Below are positions 46,660 through 56,250 of a stretch of 64,000 nucleotides of DNA, piece after piece. Every line of letters begins with the position of its first letter. Positions within the stretch are counted from its first letter, which is position 1. Position numbers and translations under genes: made by a program. Origin of the DNA: Paraglaciecola sp. 20A4 (lineage in GTDB: Bacteria; Pseudomonadota; Gammaproteobacteria; Enterobacterales; Alteromonadaceae); NCBI RefSeq assembly GCF_011378905.1, contig NZ_WTPY01000012.1:1-64000 (forward strand), in the 5' to 3' direction. Under the pieces are notes generated by a model, which ran no database searches, had not been told where the DNA came from, and was given only the letters and a program-made list of their open reading frames with translations.

Positions 46660-46965
46660 ATGAGTACTCATTTTAAACGACTAATTGGCTTCGGCGCTTT
46701 TGCATTAGTCGCCATGCTGGCCGTTGGTAAAACGTCTGTGAGTAACGAGACATTGTTCTGTAGTTGCCCACAAGCAATGGCGTTTGATCATGGTTTGCCT
46801 ATGAGTCATCCAATTAACCGCTGCGCCAAAGTACAAGCCGATGTTATAAGCTGGTCGGGTTGGGTTACTGGGAATTCAACTTCCTATCAAATGCATTTTA
46901 TTGATTTACTTGAGCTGCTTTCGCGTTATGCTGATGAATCGGACGATCTTCAACCACGAGCGTAA
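46660..46965 (+). CDS. Small cysteine-containing membrane-anchored protein of unknown function
   Basis: A 101-residue protein I do not recognise. An N-terminal hydrophobic stretch (residues ~8-24) looks like a signal peptide or membrane anchor. After it comes LFCSCPQAMAFDHGLP and a third Cys in INRCAKV, a C-x-C plus C arrangement that could bind metal or form disulfides. The C-terminal region is acidic. AAGGAGGA five bases upstream is a strong ribosome-binding site. The DUF2970 gene starts 5 bp after the stop, so the two are cotranscribed. Confidence 0.7.
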   Translation: MSTHFKRLIGFGAFALVAMLAVGKTSVSNETLFCSCPQAMAFDHGLPMSHPINRCAKVQADVISWSGWVTGNSTSYQMHFIDLLELLSRYADESDDLQPRA

Positions 46966-46970
46966 TCATT

Positions 46971-47168
46971 ATGGACAATACAAAAAGCGGGCTATGGGAT
47001 GTTGTAAAAAGTGTTGCAGCAAGTGTTTTTGGTGTGCAAAGCAGTGCTAACCGCGAACGAGATTTTCAACAACAATCATTTGTACCGTTTGTTGTTGTGG
47101 GCATTATTTTCTTTATTATATTAATCGTGTCGTTAGTCTTAATTGTATCAGTTGTGATACCTGACTAA
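46971..47168 (+). CDS. DUF2970 family small membrane protein
   Basis: A 65-residue protein with the DUF2970 pattern: an amphipathic N-terminal region (WDVVKSVAASVFGVQSSANRE) followed by RDFQQQSFVPF and one membrane helix (~42-62). The function is unknown. It is the last gene of a two-gene unit and ends about 40 bp before the convergent dam gene. Confidence 0.85.
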   Translation: MDNTKSGLWDVVKSVAASVFGVQSSANRERDFQQQSFVPFVVVGIIFFIILIVSLVLIVSVVIPD

Positions 47169-47209
47169 TACGTTCCGCCGATTTCTTGGTGATATAGACG
47201 CTATTAACG

Positions 47210-48046
47210 CTAGCCCGTTAGACTGGGTTTAACATAGAGCGCCAGTAATTCACTAACTTTTTTCCTGCCATTGCCTTTTTGGCTAATAAAGCGACTAACT
47301 TGCAGTTCTGATAATTGCGCCAATGCATATAACCTTCTAGTGTCTGCCGTGTCGTGATTACTGATCAATACAGGAATATCCCGCTCAAAAGCAGTTTTTG
47401 CTGCTATCAACGCTAAACTACTCTGATGGGCCATTGAAAATCCTCCTTTCGCATAACTGGCAAAATTAGCGGTTTTACTGATTGGTGCATAAGGAGGGTC
47501 GCAATAGATCACGCTACCCGCGCGAGCACGACTAAAGGTTTTTTCATAAGATTCACAGACAAATTGGGCCTTTTTAGATTTTTCAGCAAAAAAGTACAGT
47601 TCTTCTTTGGGGAAATAAGGCGCTTTATATTTACCAAATGGCACATTGAACTTGCCAGATAAATTATATCTACACAGACCATTGTAGCCAAATCGATTCA
47701 AATAAAGAAACAGCACCGCGCGTTCATATATATCTTCACTGGCGTTAAATAAGGCGCGCATTGCATAGTAAGCGTCTGAATCGTTGTTCTGTGCGGTAAA
47801 GAGCGCCTGGGCGTCTTCTATGTAACGCTCGGGCTGTTGCTGCAATATCTTATACAGGTTAATTAGATCGGGGTTGATATCACTTAATAGATAACTGGAA
47901 AAATCCGTGTTCAGAAATACGGAGCCCGCACCTACAAAAGGTTCGACTAATTTTTTCGCTGAAGGTAAATGTTGGTTTATCTGCTCGACCAGCCGATATT
48001 TCCCGCCTGCCCATTTCAAAAAGGCTCTATTTTTCTTATTCTTCAT
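47210..48046 (-). CDS. dam: DNA adenine methylase
   Basis: Methylates adenine in GATC, serving mismatch repair and replication timing. The 278-residue alpha-group methylase has motif I-type KWAGGKYRL (~11-19), LVEPFVGAGSVFLN and the catalytic DPPY at residues 183-186. It follows damX by 92 bp in the conserved aroK-aroB-damX-dam order. Confidence 0.96.
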   Translation of the reverse strand: MKNKKNRAFLKWAGGKYRLVEQINQHLPSAKKLVEPFVGAGSVFLNTDFSSYLLSDINPDLINLYKILQQQPERYIEDAQALFTAQNNDSDAYYAMRALFNASEDIYERAVLFLYLNRFGYNGLCRYNLSGKFNVPFGKYKAPYFPKEELYFFAEKSKKAQFVCESYEKTFSRARAGSVIYCDPPYAPISKTANFASYAKGGFSMAHQSSLALIAAKTAFERDIPVLISNHDTADTRRLYALAQLSELQVSRFISQKGNGRKKVSELLALYVKPSLTG

Positions 48047-48138
48047 TAAAGATTCTTGTCAGGCTCTGCTTTCGGGTAAGAAGGTGCAAAGTAGGGATTG
48101 TAACGAGCCAAGGCAAAAACAACAATTGGCATATGGGT

Positions 48139-49692
48139 TTAATTGGCAGAATTAATTTCTTGATGCACTTTTTGTAACGCTTTAGGGAACGGTGTTGCTT
48201 CACGCATCCCTTTTGGTAACGACGTGACCGCTCGTAAAGCTGCAGGCAGTGAAGGATAATGTTTGTTATACAATAAAACATACCAATCTTTATTATAACG
48301 CTTGGTCTGGTATACCCAAACGTGCTGTTGAATATCGTTGTTTTGTAGATATTTTTGTATCGCATCTCTGACGCTAAAACCAATAATCTGTAATACATAC
48401 CCTTCATTGGGCAGGGCCAAGATGGTCGCCTCATCGAAGGCGTAAGGGTCAGGTAAGCTTGTGGTAGACGGTGCTTCCCTAATGGGGGGAACATCAGCGG
48501 CGACGGGTTTTGCTACCACGCCTATTTGCACGTTACTGTTTGCTGGAGCGACGTTAGTTTGTGCTATGTCCTCAGCCTCTATCTGAGTGTTTTGTTTTTG
48601 TTTAGCTGCATCTATTCGGTCACTTTCATTTTGCCAATTTGTAACTAAGGCGTCACCTCGGGATTGGATGACTTCGTTAGCTGCTGATGAAATAAGCGCT
48701 TGAGGCTTTTGCTCTGCGTTTTCAGCGTCGACTGAAGAATCTATTTTTTCTTTTGCTAATGGGCTTTTTTCAGCTAATAAAACGTTGTCAGTTGCGTCAG
48801 CGTCCCGGGCCTGTTCACTTGATGAGTTTTCACCCTTTGATGTTTTTATACTCGGGGCTAACGTCTGTATTTCTTCTTTCTGGTTAGCATTCGGCGATGC
48901 TGGATTATCCGCGTCGCTGAGCACTTTATTTGATTGATTTTCAACCGTCGTTTGATTGCTATCCGTTGACGAGCTTATTAACTCAGGATACTGAGAGAGC
49001 AATATTCCGCCGAACAGGCTTAAAAATAACGCGCCGATAATAGGAATAAACCAAGGGCGCTGCATAACACTGGGGGATTCAGTTGGAGGCACATGATTAC
49101 GTTGTTCGATTCGTTGTGCAAATGCCTGTCGTTTATTAGCAATTAATTGTTCTAATTCACTGCCCGATACGTTCGTAGCGAGTTCAACCGCCGCACCAGA
49201 ATCAACGACTATAACATTGTTACTGGGATCGCTGCGCAAAGCCTGATACGTTTTATTAATCCACTGACTCTGGGCGAAAACAAGTACGTTTACTTGACGT
49301 TCACTACCTCTTTGCAGGGCCACAATTAACTGTTGAAGGTCGTCAAGCATACTGGTTGAGAGGTGCTCACCTTTTGATATACAAATCAGCAGGGCTTGGG
49401 GTTGTCCCGTCTCATGTTGACCTATGCTTGGTGCGAGTAGTTTAGCGAGGGGAAGATTGCCAGAATTAGGTGTTAACTTACTGGAAAGTTGCTGGGTTAA
49501 TTGCTGACGAAAATCATCTAGCATCATACTGGGCTTCGCAGTGAGTACGGCCACTTCATCATTTTCATTTTGTTCAGATAACAACGCATCGATGCAACTA
49601 GATACACTGAATTCGGGCTCAGACTTTACAAAAATGAGCCCTGATGAGTACTGAATGAGATGATTAAGACGTTTGTGCAATTCGCTTTGCAA
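48139..49692 (-). CDS. damX: DamX-like SPOR-domain protein
   Basis: Septal-ring protein that binds denuded peptidoglycan at division sites. The 517-residue chain has a cytoplasmic N-terminal domain of degenerate AAA-like character (~1-205), one membrane helix near 211-230 (WFIPIIGALFLSLFGGILL), a long low-complexity Asn/Ser/Gln/Glu-rich periplasmic linker (~232-425), and a C-terminal SPOR domain (~427-505; GYVLQIIGFSVRDAIQKYL ... YVLLYNKHYPSLPAALRAV). It lies between aroB and dam, as in E. coli. Confidence 0.9.
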   Translation of the reverse strand: MQSELHKRLNHLIQYSSGLIFVKSEPEFSVSSCIDALLSEQNENDEVAVLTAKPSMMLDDFRQQLTQQLSSKLTPNSGNLPLAKLLAPSIGQHETGQPQALLICISKGEHLSTSMLDDLQQLIVALQRGSERQVNVLVFAQSQWINKTYQALRSDPSNNVIVVDSGAAVELATNVSGSELEQLIANKRQAFAQRIEQRNHVPPTESPSVMQRPWFIPIIGALFLSLFGGILLSQYPELISSSTDSNQTTVENQSNKVLSDADNPASPNANQKEEIQTLAPSIKTSKGENSSSEQARDADATDNVLLAEKSPLAKEKIDSSVDAENAEQKPQALISSAANEVIQSRGDALVTNWQNESDRIDAAKQKQNTQIEAEDIAQTNVAPANSNVQIGVVAKPVAADVPPIREAPSTTSLPDPYAFDEATILALPNEGYVLQIIGFSVRDAIQKYLQNNDIQQHVWVYQTKRYNKDWYVLLYNKHYPSLPAALRAVTSLPKGMREATPFPKALQKVHQEINSAN

Positions 49693-49723
49693 AGATGTTT
49701 ACTCAAAAATGGTTAATCGGCGG

Positions 49724-50791
49724 TTAGTTTAACAAGGCTGATAACAGGGTTTCATCCAAGTCAGAAGTGACGACTGCTTCACCAATGGTCGTGGGCAAAA
49801 TATAGTTTAGTTTTCCAGCTTGAACTTTTTTGTCATGTACCATATGTTGCATAAATGTCTGGTAATTCATTTCAGTAGGCGGGGCAATGGGCAAAGCGAA
49901 CGCTTCCAATAAGGCGATGATACGTTGAACTTCTTTTTCGCTCATCCAACCTTTCATTTGACCCGCTTGAGCGGCGAGTACCATGCCCGCTGATACGGCT
50001 TCACCGTGCAACCAGTTACCGTAGCCTTGTTCAGCTTCTATAGCGTGACCAAAGGTGTGCCCAAGGTTAAGCAAGGCTCGAAGGCCTGATTCACGCTCAT
50101 CAATCGCAACAATTTCAGCTTTGATTTCACAGCAGCGGGCAATCGCATGCTGCAGAGCATCAACGTCTTGGCTAATCAATTGCGCGGTATTTCGCTCTAA
50201 CCACTCAAAGAACGCTTTATCATAAATGATACCGTACTTAATCACTTCAGCCATACCAGCTGAAAACTCTTTCGATGGAAGAGTTTGTAATGTAGTGGTA
50301 TCAATAAACACGGCTTTGGGCTGATAAAATGCACCAATCATGTTTTTGCCCAAAGGATGGTTAACGGCGGTTTTTCCTCCAACAGACGAGTCTACTTGAG
50401 AGAGTAAGGTCGTAGGTATTTGAATAAACGGCATACCACGCTGAAAACTAGCAGCAACAAAGCCAGTTAAATCACCAATAACACCGCCGCCAAGGGCAAT
50501 CAGGGTCGTGTCACGGGCAGCAGACATGCTCAATAGTTGGGTGATCACATGCTCAAAACTCGCTAGATTCTTGTATTGCTCACCATCAGCTATCACAATC
50601 TTTTGAATTTCAATATCAGGTAAGCTATTGATAATCGTCTGACTATAGAGTGGGTCAACGACGGTGTTTGTGACCAATACCGCTTTGTTTGTTTTGATGT
50701 AATCTGCGAGTTTATTAGCTTGGGTTAGCAAACTCGGCTGAATAAAAATGGGGTAGCTACGCTCACCCAACTTCACTGTTAATGTTGTCAT
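49724..50791 (-). CDS. aroB: 3-Dehydroquinate synthase
   Basis: Second step of the shikimate pathway: converts DAHP to 3-dehydroquinate using NAD and Zn. The 355-residue protein shows the NAD segment ALGGGVIGDLTGFVAASF and the zinc ligands in LNLGHTFGHAIEAE with HGEAVSAGM. It lies 33 bp after aroK and 31 bp before damX, in the conserved operon. Confidence 0.97.
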   Translation of the reverse strand: MTTLTVKLGERSYPIFIQPSLLTQANKLADYIKTNKAVLVTNTVVDPLYSQTIINSLPDIEIQKIVIADGEQYKNLASFEHVITQLLSMSAARDTTLIALGGGVIGDLTGFVAASFQRGMPFIQIPTTLLSQVDSSVGGKTAVNHPLGKNMIGAFYQPKAVFIDTTTLQTLPSKEFSAGMAEVIKYGIIYDKAFFEWLERNTAQLISQDVDALQHAIARCCEIKAEIVAIDERESGLRALLNLGHTFGHAIEAEQGYGNWLHGEAVSAGMVLAAQAGQMKGWMSEKEVQRIIALLEAFALPIAPPTEMNYQTFMQHMVHDKKVQAGKLNYILPTTIGEAVVTSDLDETLLSALLN

Positions 50792-50824
50792 AAGCGCAGC
50801 CCTTTCGAGATGATATTTTAGCTA

Positions 50825-51340
50825 TTACTGATTGATTTTCTCAATGATTTGATTAGCAACTGCGCGGGCGCTTTGCTCATCAGTATCAACAATGTAGTCA
50901 GCAGCATCTTCGTACATTGGGTTGCGTTCTTCTGCTAATCTACGCAAAACAGTTTCAGGATCGTCTTTTTGCAATAATGGACGACGTTTGTCACGTTGCG
51001 TACGAGCGACTTGTTTGTCGATAGTCGTTTGTAAGTACACGACTATGCCTCTCGCCGATAAGCGATTGCGAACGGCTTTGCTGACCACAGAACCACCGCC
51101 TGTTGCCAAAACAATGCCTTGTTTGTCGGTTAAATCATTTATGACGGTTTCTTCACGAGCGCGAAAACCTTCTTCACCCTCTAAATCAAAGATCCAAGCG
51201 ATATCTGCGCCAGTGCGCTTTTCAATCTCTTGATCTGAATCATAAAATTCTAAATGAAGTTCGTCTGCGAGGTGTCTTCCAATCGTGCTTTTACCAGCAC
51301 CCATTGGACCTATTAAAAAAATATTACGTTTTTCAGCCAT
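50825..51340 (-). CDS. aroK: Shikimate kinase
   Basis: Phosphorylates shikimate with ATP, fifth step of the shikimate pathway. The 171-residue P-loop protein has Walker [12 protein letters not shown] (11-21), the substrate residues in YDSDQEIE and FRAREE, the glycine-rich ATGGGSV, and the RRPLL lid arginine. It is followed by aroB; the 235-bp gap to pilQ upstream is longer than usual within this block. Confidence 0.97.
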   Translation of the reverse strand: MAEKRNIFLIGPMGAGKSTIGRHLADELHLEFYDSDQEIEKRTGADIAWIFDLEGEEGFRAREETVINDLTDKQGIVLATGGGSVVSKAVRNRLSARGIVVYLQTTIDKQVARTQRDKRRPLLQKDDPETVLRRLAEERNPMYEDAADYIVDTDEQSARAVANQIIEKINQ

Positions 51341-51576
51341 TTTTGCTTAGTTCACAATTCTGTTTATTTCGGGGGTAGAAATCTATTATCGCGGCTACCC
51401 TTCAATGGATTAACCTGACCTCGTTGAAATTTCGAGGGCGGGATTATCTCAGCTTTACCCTGAAATTTGCAAGCTTTGTTAAGTCTAGGTGAAATTTAAA
51501 TGTTGCTAGCGCCTAATATGTTGAATGTTTGAAACGCGGTTAAATAGCCTCTATGCCATATGTACCGCGCGCTTTG

Positions 51577-53319
51577 CTATTGTTCAACTAGATTTTCGAG
51601 CAGTATTTTAGGCGTGACAAAAATCAATAATTCTCGCTTCTCATTGACCGTTTGGGAGTTTTTAAACAGGTGACCTAGCACTGGGATGTCTCCAAGCAAC
51701 GGAACTTTGTTCACATTTTCGGTACTGGTCTGCTGAAAAATGCCTCCTAACACGATAGTTTCACCATTATTTACCAGTACCTGGGTACTGATTTCTTGGG
51801 TATCAATTGCGACGGCTAAACCCGTTGACGTATTGACTGTATCGCCTCGTGTGTCTTGGGTGACGACTAAATCTAAAATTATTCTATTATCCGGAGTGAT
51901 ATGAGGCGTAACTTTCAAACTCAGGACGGCTTTTTTAAATTCCACAGACGTTGCCCCGCTAGACGTAGATTGCACGTATGGAATTTCAGTGCCTTGTTCG
52001 ATGTAGGCTTCGCGCTGATTTGCTACGGTAATACGTGGGCTGGCAATCACTTCGCCTTTGTTTTCAGATTCAAGTGCAGAAAGTTCAAGATCCAAAATGG
52101 TGCCGTCAACTAATCGGGCTACCTGGATACCAATGCGCCCAGCTGCGTTGGTGACCGGTAGGTTAACATTCAATCTGTTATTAAGAGCTGGAACCACTCC
52201 ACTGCTTAATGTGTCAGCGCCTTCTAATGAGCCGGATGTGGCGCTATCGCCAGATTTATTGCTAAAGCCCCAACGCACGCCTAATTGCTCATCGACATTG
52301 TCGCGTACTGTGACCATACGAGATTCGATTAAAACTTGTTTCACTGGTATATCTAAGTCACCAATCAGCAGGCGGGCCTCATCTATTGAGGTTTGGGTAT
52401 CGCGAAGCAATACGGTATTGGTGCGTTCATCCACGGCAACACTGCCCCTAGGGCTTAGAATACTGCTATCAGTATTCTTTAATATATTGGCTATTTCCTT
52501 GGCTTTAGCATAATTGATTTGTATGTTTGCCGAGATAAGAGGTGCAAGCTGCGCTACCTGCTGGCGATTTTGTAACTGCTGAGTTTCGCGGGATGCGAGT
52601 TCTTCTGATGGAGCAATTAATAATATATTTCCTTCTAGGCGCTTATCTAATCCACGAATTTTTAAGATCATGTCTAGGGCTTGGTCCCAAGGTACACCGC
52701 TTAGGCTCAGGGTTACATTGCCACGTACGGTATCAGTGGTGACTAAATTAAAGTTATTTACTTGAGCAATAATTTGCAGCACATTGCGCACGGGCACATC
52801 TTGAAAATCTAATGAAATAGGCTCACCGCTGCGCACAGTGGCATTCTTAGCTTGCACCGAAGACTGAGGCTTAATCGTCAAGATTAATTGATTTTGATTT
52901 TTGCTGTGCTCAAACACCACATCTTCAAGTAAATTTAATTCTAAAACAGTGGCGCCTTTTAGAAAAAATGTTTCAATCTCTTTTACTGGCGTAGAAAATT
53001 CTACGACGTTCAAAGTAAATAGCTGATCCTCAGCGAGCTTAATATTTGGCAGAGTGAGCGTTAGTCGTTGTTTTGAGGCAATTAACTGCGGATTAATACG
53101 ATTGTTATCAAAGATTAATGTCGCAATGCCATAACCTTGCGGGGTCCGAGTGAATTGAATATCTACCAATTGATTATGGGTCAGTTCATCAACGGCAGAG
53201 ACCGAATCGATCAAAATTTCATCAGGTTGCGCTACGCCGTGAATATGCCAAGTCATGCACAGAAAGGTTAATATGCCTCTGAGCAGTTTGGGTAATAATT
53301 TTGAGTGGCGACTAGCCAT
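51577..53319 (-). CDS. pilQ: Type IV pilus secretin PilQ
   Basis: Forms the outer-membrane gate for the type IV pilus. The 580-residue protein has a signal peptide (~1-30), one AMIN domain (~35-120), an STN/N0 domain near 168-235 (FQDVPVRNVLQIIAQ), an N1 ring domain (~265-330), and the secretin core (~335-575) with VPLLGDIPVLGHLFK and the terminal KRELLIFVTPKIL. It is shorter than many PilQ, with a single AMIN domain instead of two. It overlaps pilP by 8 bp. Confidence 0.96.
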   Translation of the reverse strand: MASRHSKLLPKLLRGILTFLCMTWHIHGVAQPDEILIDSVSAVDELTHNQLVDIQFTRTPQGYGIATLIFDNNRINPQLIASKQRLTLTLPNIKLAEDQLFTLNVVEFSTPVKEIETFFLKGATVLELNLLEDVVFEHSKNQNQLILTIKPQSSVQAKNATVRSGEPISLDFQDVPVRNVLQIIAQVNNFNLVTTDTVRGNVTLSLSGVPWDQALDMILKIRGLDKRLEGNILLIAPSEELASRETQQLQNRQQVAQLAPLISANIQINYAKAKEIANILKNTDSSILSPRGSVAVDERTNTVLLRDTQTSIDEARLLIGDLDIPVKQVLIESRMVTVRDNVDEQLGVRWGFSNKSGDSATSGSLEGADTLSSGVVPALNNRLNVNLPVTNAAGRIGIQVARLVDGTILDLELSALESENKGEVIASPRITVANQREAYIEQGTEIPYVQSTSSGATSVEFKKAVLSLKVTPHITPDNRIILDLVVTQDTRGDTVNTSTGLAVAIDTQEISTQVLVNNGETIVLGGIFQQTSTENVNKVPLLGDIPVLGHLFKNSQTVNEKRELLIFVTPKILLENLVEQ

Positions 53320-53845
53320 TGTTCTCTCCTAGATTGGCTTGCATGGTCAATGTTGCTTGCTTTCTTTGCCAGCAGCCAGTGCCATCGGGCAACATTTCGC
53401 TGTAGGTGATTCGCCCATCTTTTATCTCGCTAATGCGACCATAAAAAAGCCCTAGATAGTCGCCAATTGTAGCGCGATACAAATTGCCATCATTCGTTCG
53501 GATGAGAGCCCAATTCTGGTTATTCTTCTTGATGGTGCCAATAAAAGCCATAGCATCTATTCCATGATTTTCTAAAGGCTGTTTTACATGAGCTGCATTT
53601 GGTTGAGGACAACTTGTAGTCGTGGATGCAGTCTCAATCTGCGGCGCATTTTTTAATCGCTTAAATGGGCTGCGTAATTCGTTAGCGGCATAAGTGAATG
53701 CCGGTGAAGTCGTAAACTCAGGGTAGGGCTCAATACTCATTGAGGTATTTTGTTTTACGTCAGCAATGTAGGCGTCTAAATTTTGCTGTTGTTCGGAACA
53801 GGCGCCGAGCAACCACATAGAGCAAAATAAAATGCGTAATTTCAT
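53312..53845 (-). CDS. pilP: Type IV pilus lipoprotein PilP
   Basis: Periplasmic lipoprotein that links the inner-membrane PilMNO subcomplex to the PilQ secretin. The 177-residue protein has a lipobox LLGAC with Cys16, an unordered N-terminal part, and a C-terminal beta domain (~100-177) with FIGTIKKNNQNWALI and GDYLGLFYGRISEI. It overlaps pilO by 4 bp and pilQ by 8 bp. Confidence 0.93.
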   Translation of the reverse strand: MKLRILFCSMWLLGACSEQQQNLDAYIADVKQNTSMSIEPYPEFTTSPAFTYAANELRSPFKRLKNAPQIETASTTTSCPQPNAAHVKQPLENHGIDAMAFIGTIKKNNQNWALIRTNDGNLYRATIGDYLGLFYGRISEIKDGRITYSEMLPDGTGCWQRKQATLTMQANLGENNG

Positions 53846-54447
53846 TTATCTTGGCCTGAATCGGTAAATTCTGCTCGGTAGGTTTTGGCGGCTAATGTAA
53901 GTTTTAGATTTGACCGTTCTTGGCTTACTTCAAAATCATGCACTGTTACGATACGTGGTAGAGCAGCAATATCGGATACGAACTTGCCAAACGCATGATA
54001 ATTACCCGTCACTTCAATTTGAATCGGCAGCTCGGTATAAAATTCTTTAGGTATTTCTTTTTGCCAATTCAACAGCTTAAATGTAAGACCAGCGGAAGTA
54101 CCGACAAAGGTGATGTCATCTAATAAGCCAGGAGTTTCATTGCTAGTAGGCAATGACTTTAGCATCGAAGAGAAGTCTTTTTTTAAGCGAGATAACTGGA
54201 CTTGGTAAGCGGGCAAATTAACGGCAATATTGTACTTACCTTGATAATTTCGCTTTAATTCTAGTTCTTCTAGTTGGGCTTTTTCAAGTAAAGGTAATTT
54301 GTCTTTTACTAAGGTGTAATAACCACCAATAAGCGTGATGACCGCGACAAATAGTGCAACTACCGTTTTGACTTCAAAAGGCCATGTGGCTAATTGGTCG
54401 AAATCTAATTCGTTGAGCTCTTTGAGTTTACTGAAATCAAATTTCAT
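53842..54447 (-). CDS. pilO: Type IV pilus assembly protein PilO
   Basis: Inner-membrane alignment-complex protein, 201 residues. One N-terminal membrane helix (~28-48, TVVALFVAVITLIGGYYTLV), a coiled coil (~50-100) and a ferredoxin-like periplasmic domain (~105-190). It heterodimerises with PilN. It overlaps pilN and pilP by 4 bp each (ATGA). Confidence 0.94.
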   Translation of the reverse strand: MKFDFSKLKELNELDFDQLATWPFEVKTVVALFVAVITLIGGYYTLVKDKLPLLEKAQLEELELKRNYQGKYNIAVNLPAYQVQLSRLKKDFSSMLKSLPTSNETPGLLDDITFVGTSAGLTFKLLNWQKEIPKEFYTELPIQIEVTGNYHAFGKFVSDIAALPRIVTVHDFEVSQERSNLKLTLAAKTYRAEFTDSGQDK

Positions 54448-55028
54448 TTATTTTGTTGCTCCTTAATTTCACTAAAATCAGGCGCAACGTTAGAACTAAT
54501 ATTGAATTTGAGTTTAAATTCACTCACGGCGTCAGCGGCAGTAGTATCGGCGATGATCGAAGAGAGTTCACCGTCGTTAAATACAGCTGAGTTGGCCAGA
54601 TTGCGCATAAAGTTAGCGAGTCTGTTATTTGAATCGCTAACGCCATCCACCTCTACCCGGTTGCTTGTTCGGGCGAAGCGATTAAAAGAAATGCCAGGGG
54701 GCACTACGCGAGCTAGTTCGTCCAAAACGATAGGCGCAGCGTTGCGGCTTACTTCAAGCTGCTCGATCAGTGTCATGCGCTGCTCAATCGCTTGCTTACT
54801 CTGTTTGATATCTTTAATTTTGCCAATTTGTATATCAATTTGATTTAACGCTTGAGTCAAAAAATGATTACGCTTCTCTTGAGTGGCAATTAATTGATCC
54901 ATTCCTTTGCTTAGTGCAAACATCAGCAAGACCATAGATACGCCGATGCCAACCAACAGCGTCAGATAATTCTTTTTCTGTTGTTGGCGCTGTGCTTCTC
55001 GCCATGGGAGCAGGTTTATATGTGGCAA
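54444..55028 (-). CDS. pilN: Type IV pilus assembly protein PilN
   Basis: Inner-membrane protein of 194 residues with the conserved PilM-binding N terminus (PHINLLPWREAQRQQQ), a membrane helix (~22-42), a coiled coil and a ferredoxin-like domain. It pairs with PilO and contacts PilM. It overlaps pilM by 13 bp. Confidence 0.95.
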   Translation of the reverse strand: MPHINLLPWREAQRQQQKKNYLTLLVGIGVSMVLLMFALSKGMDQLIATQEKRNHFLTQALNQIDIQIGKIKDIKQSKQAIEQRMTLIEQLEVSRNAAPIVLDELARVVPPGISFNRFARTSNRVEVDGVSDSNNRLANFMRNLANSAVFNDGELSSIIADTTAADAVSEFKLKFNISSNVAPDFSEIKEQQNK

Positions 55029-56113
55029 GGTGCAAAGCCCCTTAATGCTAACCCAACGGCAATAGCAAAATTTGCTCCTTGGGATGTAATTAATTCAGCG
55101 TTCTTGTCGTCACTTTGCATGCCAAGCAACGGGTTGAAAATTTGCACCTCAATGTTAAGTTCTTGGTTTAGTTCACGGGCTAAGTTTTGAAATGGCCCAA
55201 CGGCGCCACAAATTAGTAGCTGCTGCGGAGAGGGCTGATGGGTTGAGCTTACATACATTTGAATAGCGCGGGTGACGTGTTGCTGTAAATTGGCTTGAAA
55301 AAGCATATAGCAGTCACGGTGCCAACTTTCTGGCAAGCTATTGGTTGTCAGTTGTTGCTCGTATTGAATACGTGTCAAATTGAAATTTGAACAACTATCT
55401 TGAGTCAACACATCAAGTCCAAAATTATGCTCTTTGGTGTAAAGCACCTTGCCATCGGATACCGCACAAAACTGCAGTTGCGACGCACCAATATTGATAC
55501 AGCACTGAACAACCTTATCAACTAGCGGGCCAGAATTGTCATTAATTGATTCACTGGTCGCAGTAAAACGCATTACGGCGTTGGCGAGGGCATACACCTC
55601 AACATCGGCAATTTTCGTTTCAAACCCTACTTCGTTTAGTAACGTTAAGCGCGAGTCGATGATGTCTTTGTGCACGGCGCTGAGCAATACTTCGACTTTA
55701 TTTGGATAACTCGCACTTGGGCCTAAGCGCTCAAAATCCAAATATATTTCTTCTAGTGGGTAGGGAATTAAGCTGTCTGCCTCAATCTCGATCTGGCTTT
55801 CAAGTTCAATATCAGTTAAGTCATCATCCATATAAGCTAATTTGTTGATCACCGCCTGGCCAGAGACAGCGATAGCCACTTGCTTAGCTTTACTTTTTAA
55901 ACTGAGTTTAACTTTCTTAAGTGCTTGGCTTAGCGCTTCGTAATCTTTGATTTCACGATCTGCAAAAGCGTGACCGTTAATAGACTCGCACGCAATAGCG
56001 AGCAACGTAATGTGTTGTTTATGTTGCTCAAGCAAAATGGCCTTAACATAGCGGGTGCCTATGTCGAGTCCAATGAGATGTTGCGTCTTTTTAGCCAATA
56101 ATTTGTTAAACAC
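55016..56113 (-). CDS. pilM: Type IV pilus assembly protein PilM
   Basis: Cytoplasmic actin-like ATPase-fold protein, 365 residues, which binds the N terminus of PilN. HLIGLDIGTRYVKAILLE at the start is the phosphate-1 region; CCINIGASQLQFCAV is the phosphate-2 segment, and QQLLICGAVGPFQNL the adenosine region. It starts the pilMNOPQ operon and is divergent from mrcA, as in other gammaproteobacteria. Confidence 0.95.
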   Translation of the reverse strand: MFNKLLAKKTQHLIGLDIGTRYVKAILLEQHKQHITLLAIACESINGHAFADREIKDYEALSQALKKVKLSLKSKAKQVAIAVSGQAVINKLAYMDDDLTDIELESQIEIEADSLIPYPLEEIYLDFERLGPSASYPNKVEVLLSAVHKDIIDSRLTLLNEVGFETKIADVEVYALANAVMRFTATSESINDNSGPLVDKVVQCCINIGASQLQFCAVSDGKVLYTKEHNFGLDVLTQDSCSNFNLTRIQYEQQLTTNSLPESWHRDCYMLFQANLQQHVTRAIQMYVSSTHQPSPQQLLICGAVGPFQNLARELNQELNIEVQIFNPLLGMQSDDKNAELITSQGANFAIAVGLALRGFAPCHI

Positions 56114-56250
56114 TTAAGGTTCCGATGCAATTATACAAAGCGGGATGTTAGTATTATTGCTCAACTTTTAATTATTTATGGTTCTTATAACGGTACTTAG
56201 GTATAAAATATGAGTCATTTATTGCAACTTGTCTTGGTAATATTGTTTTC

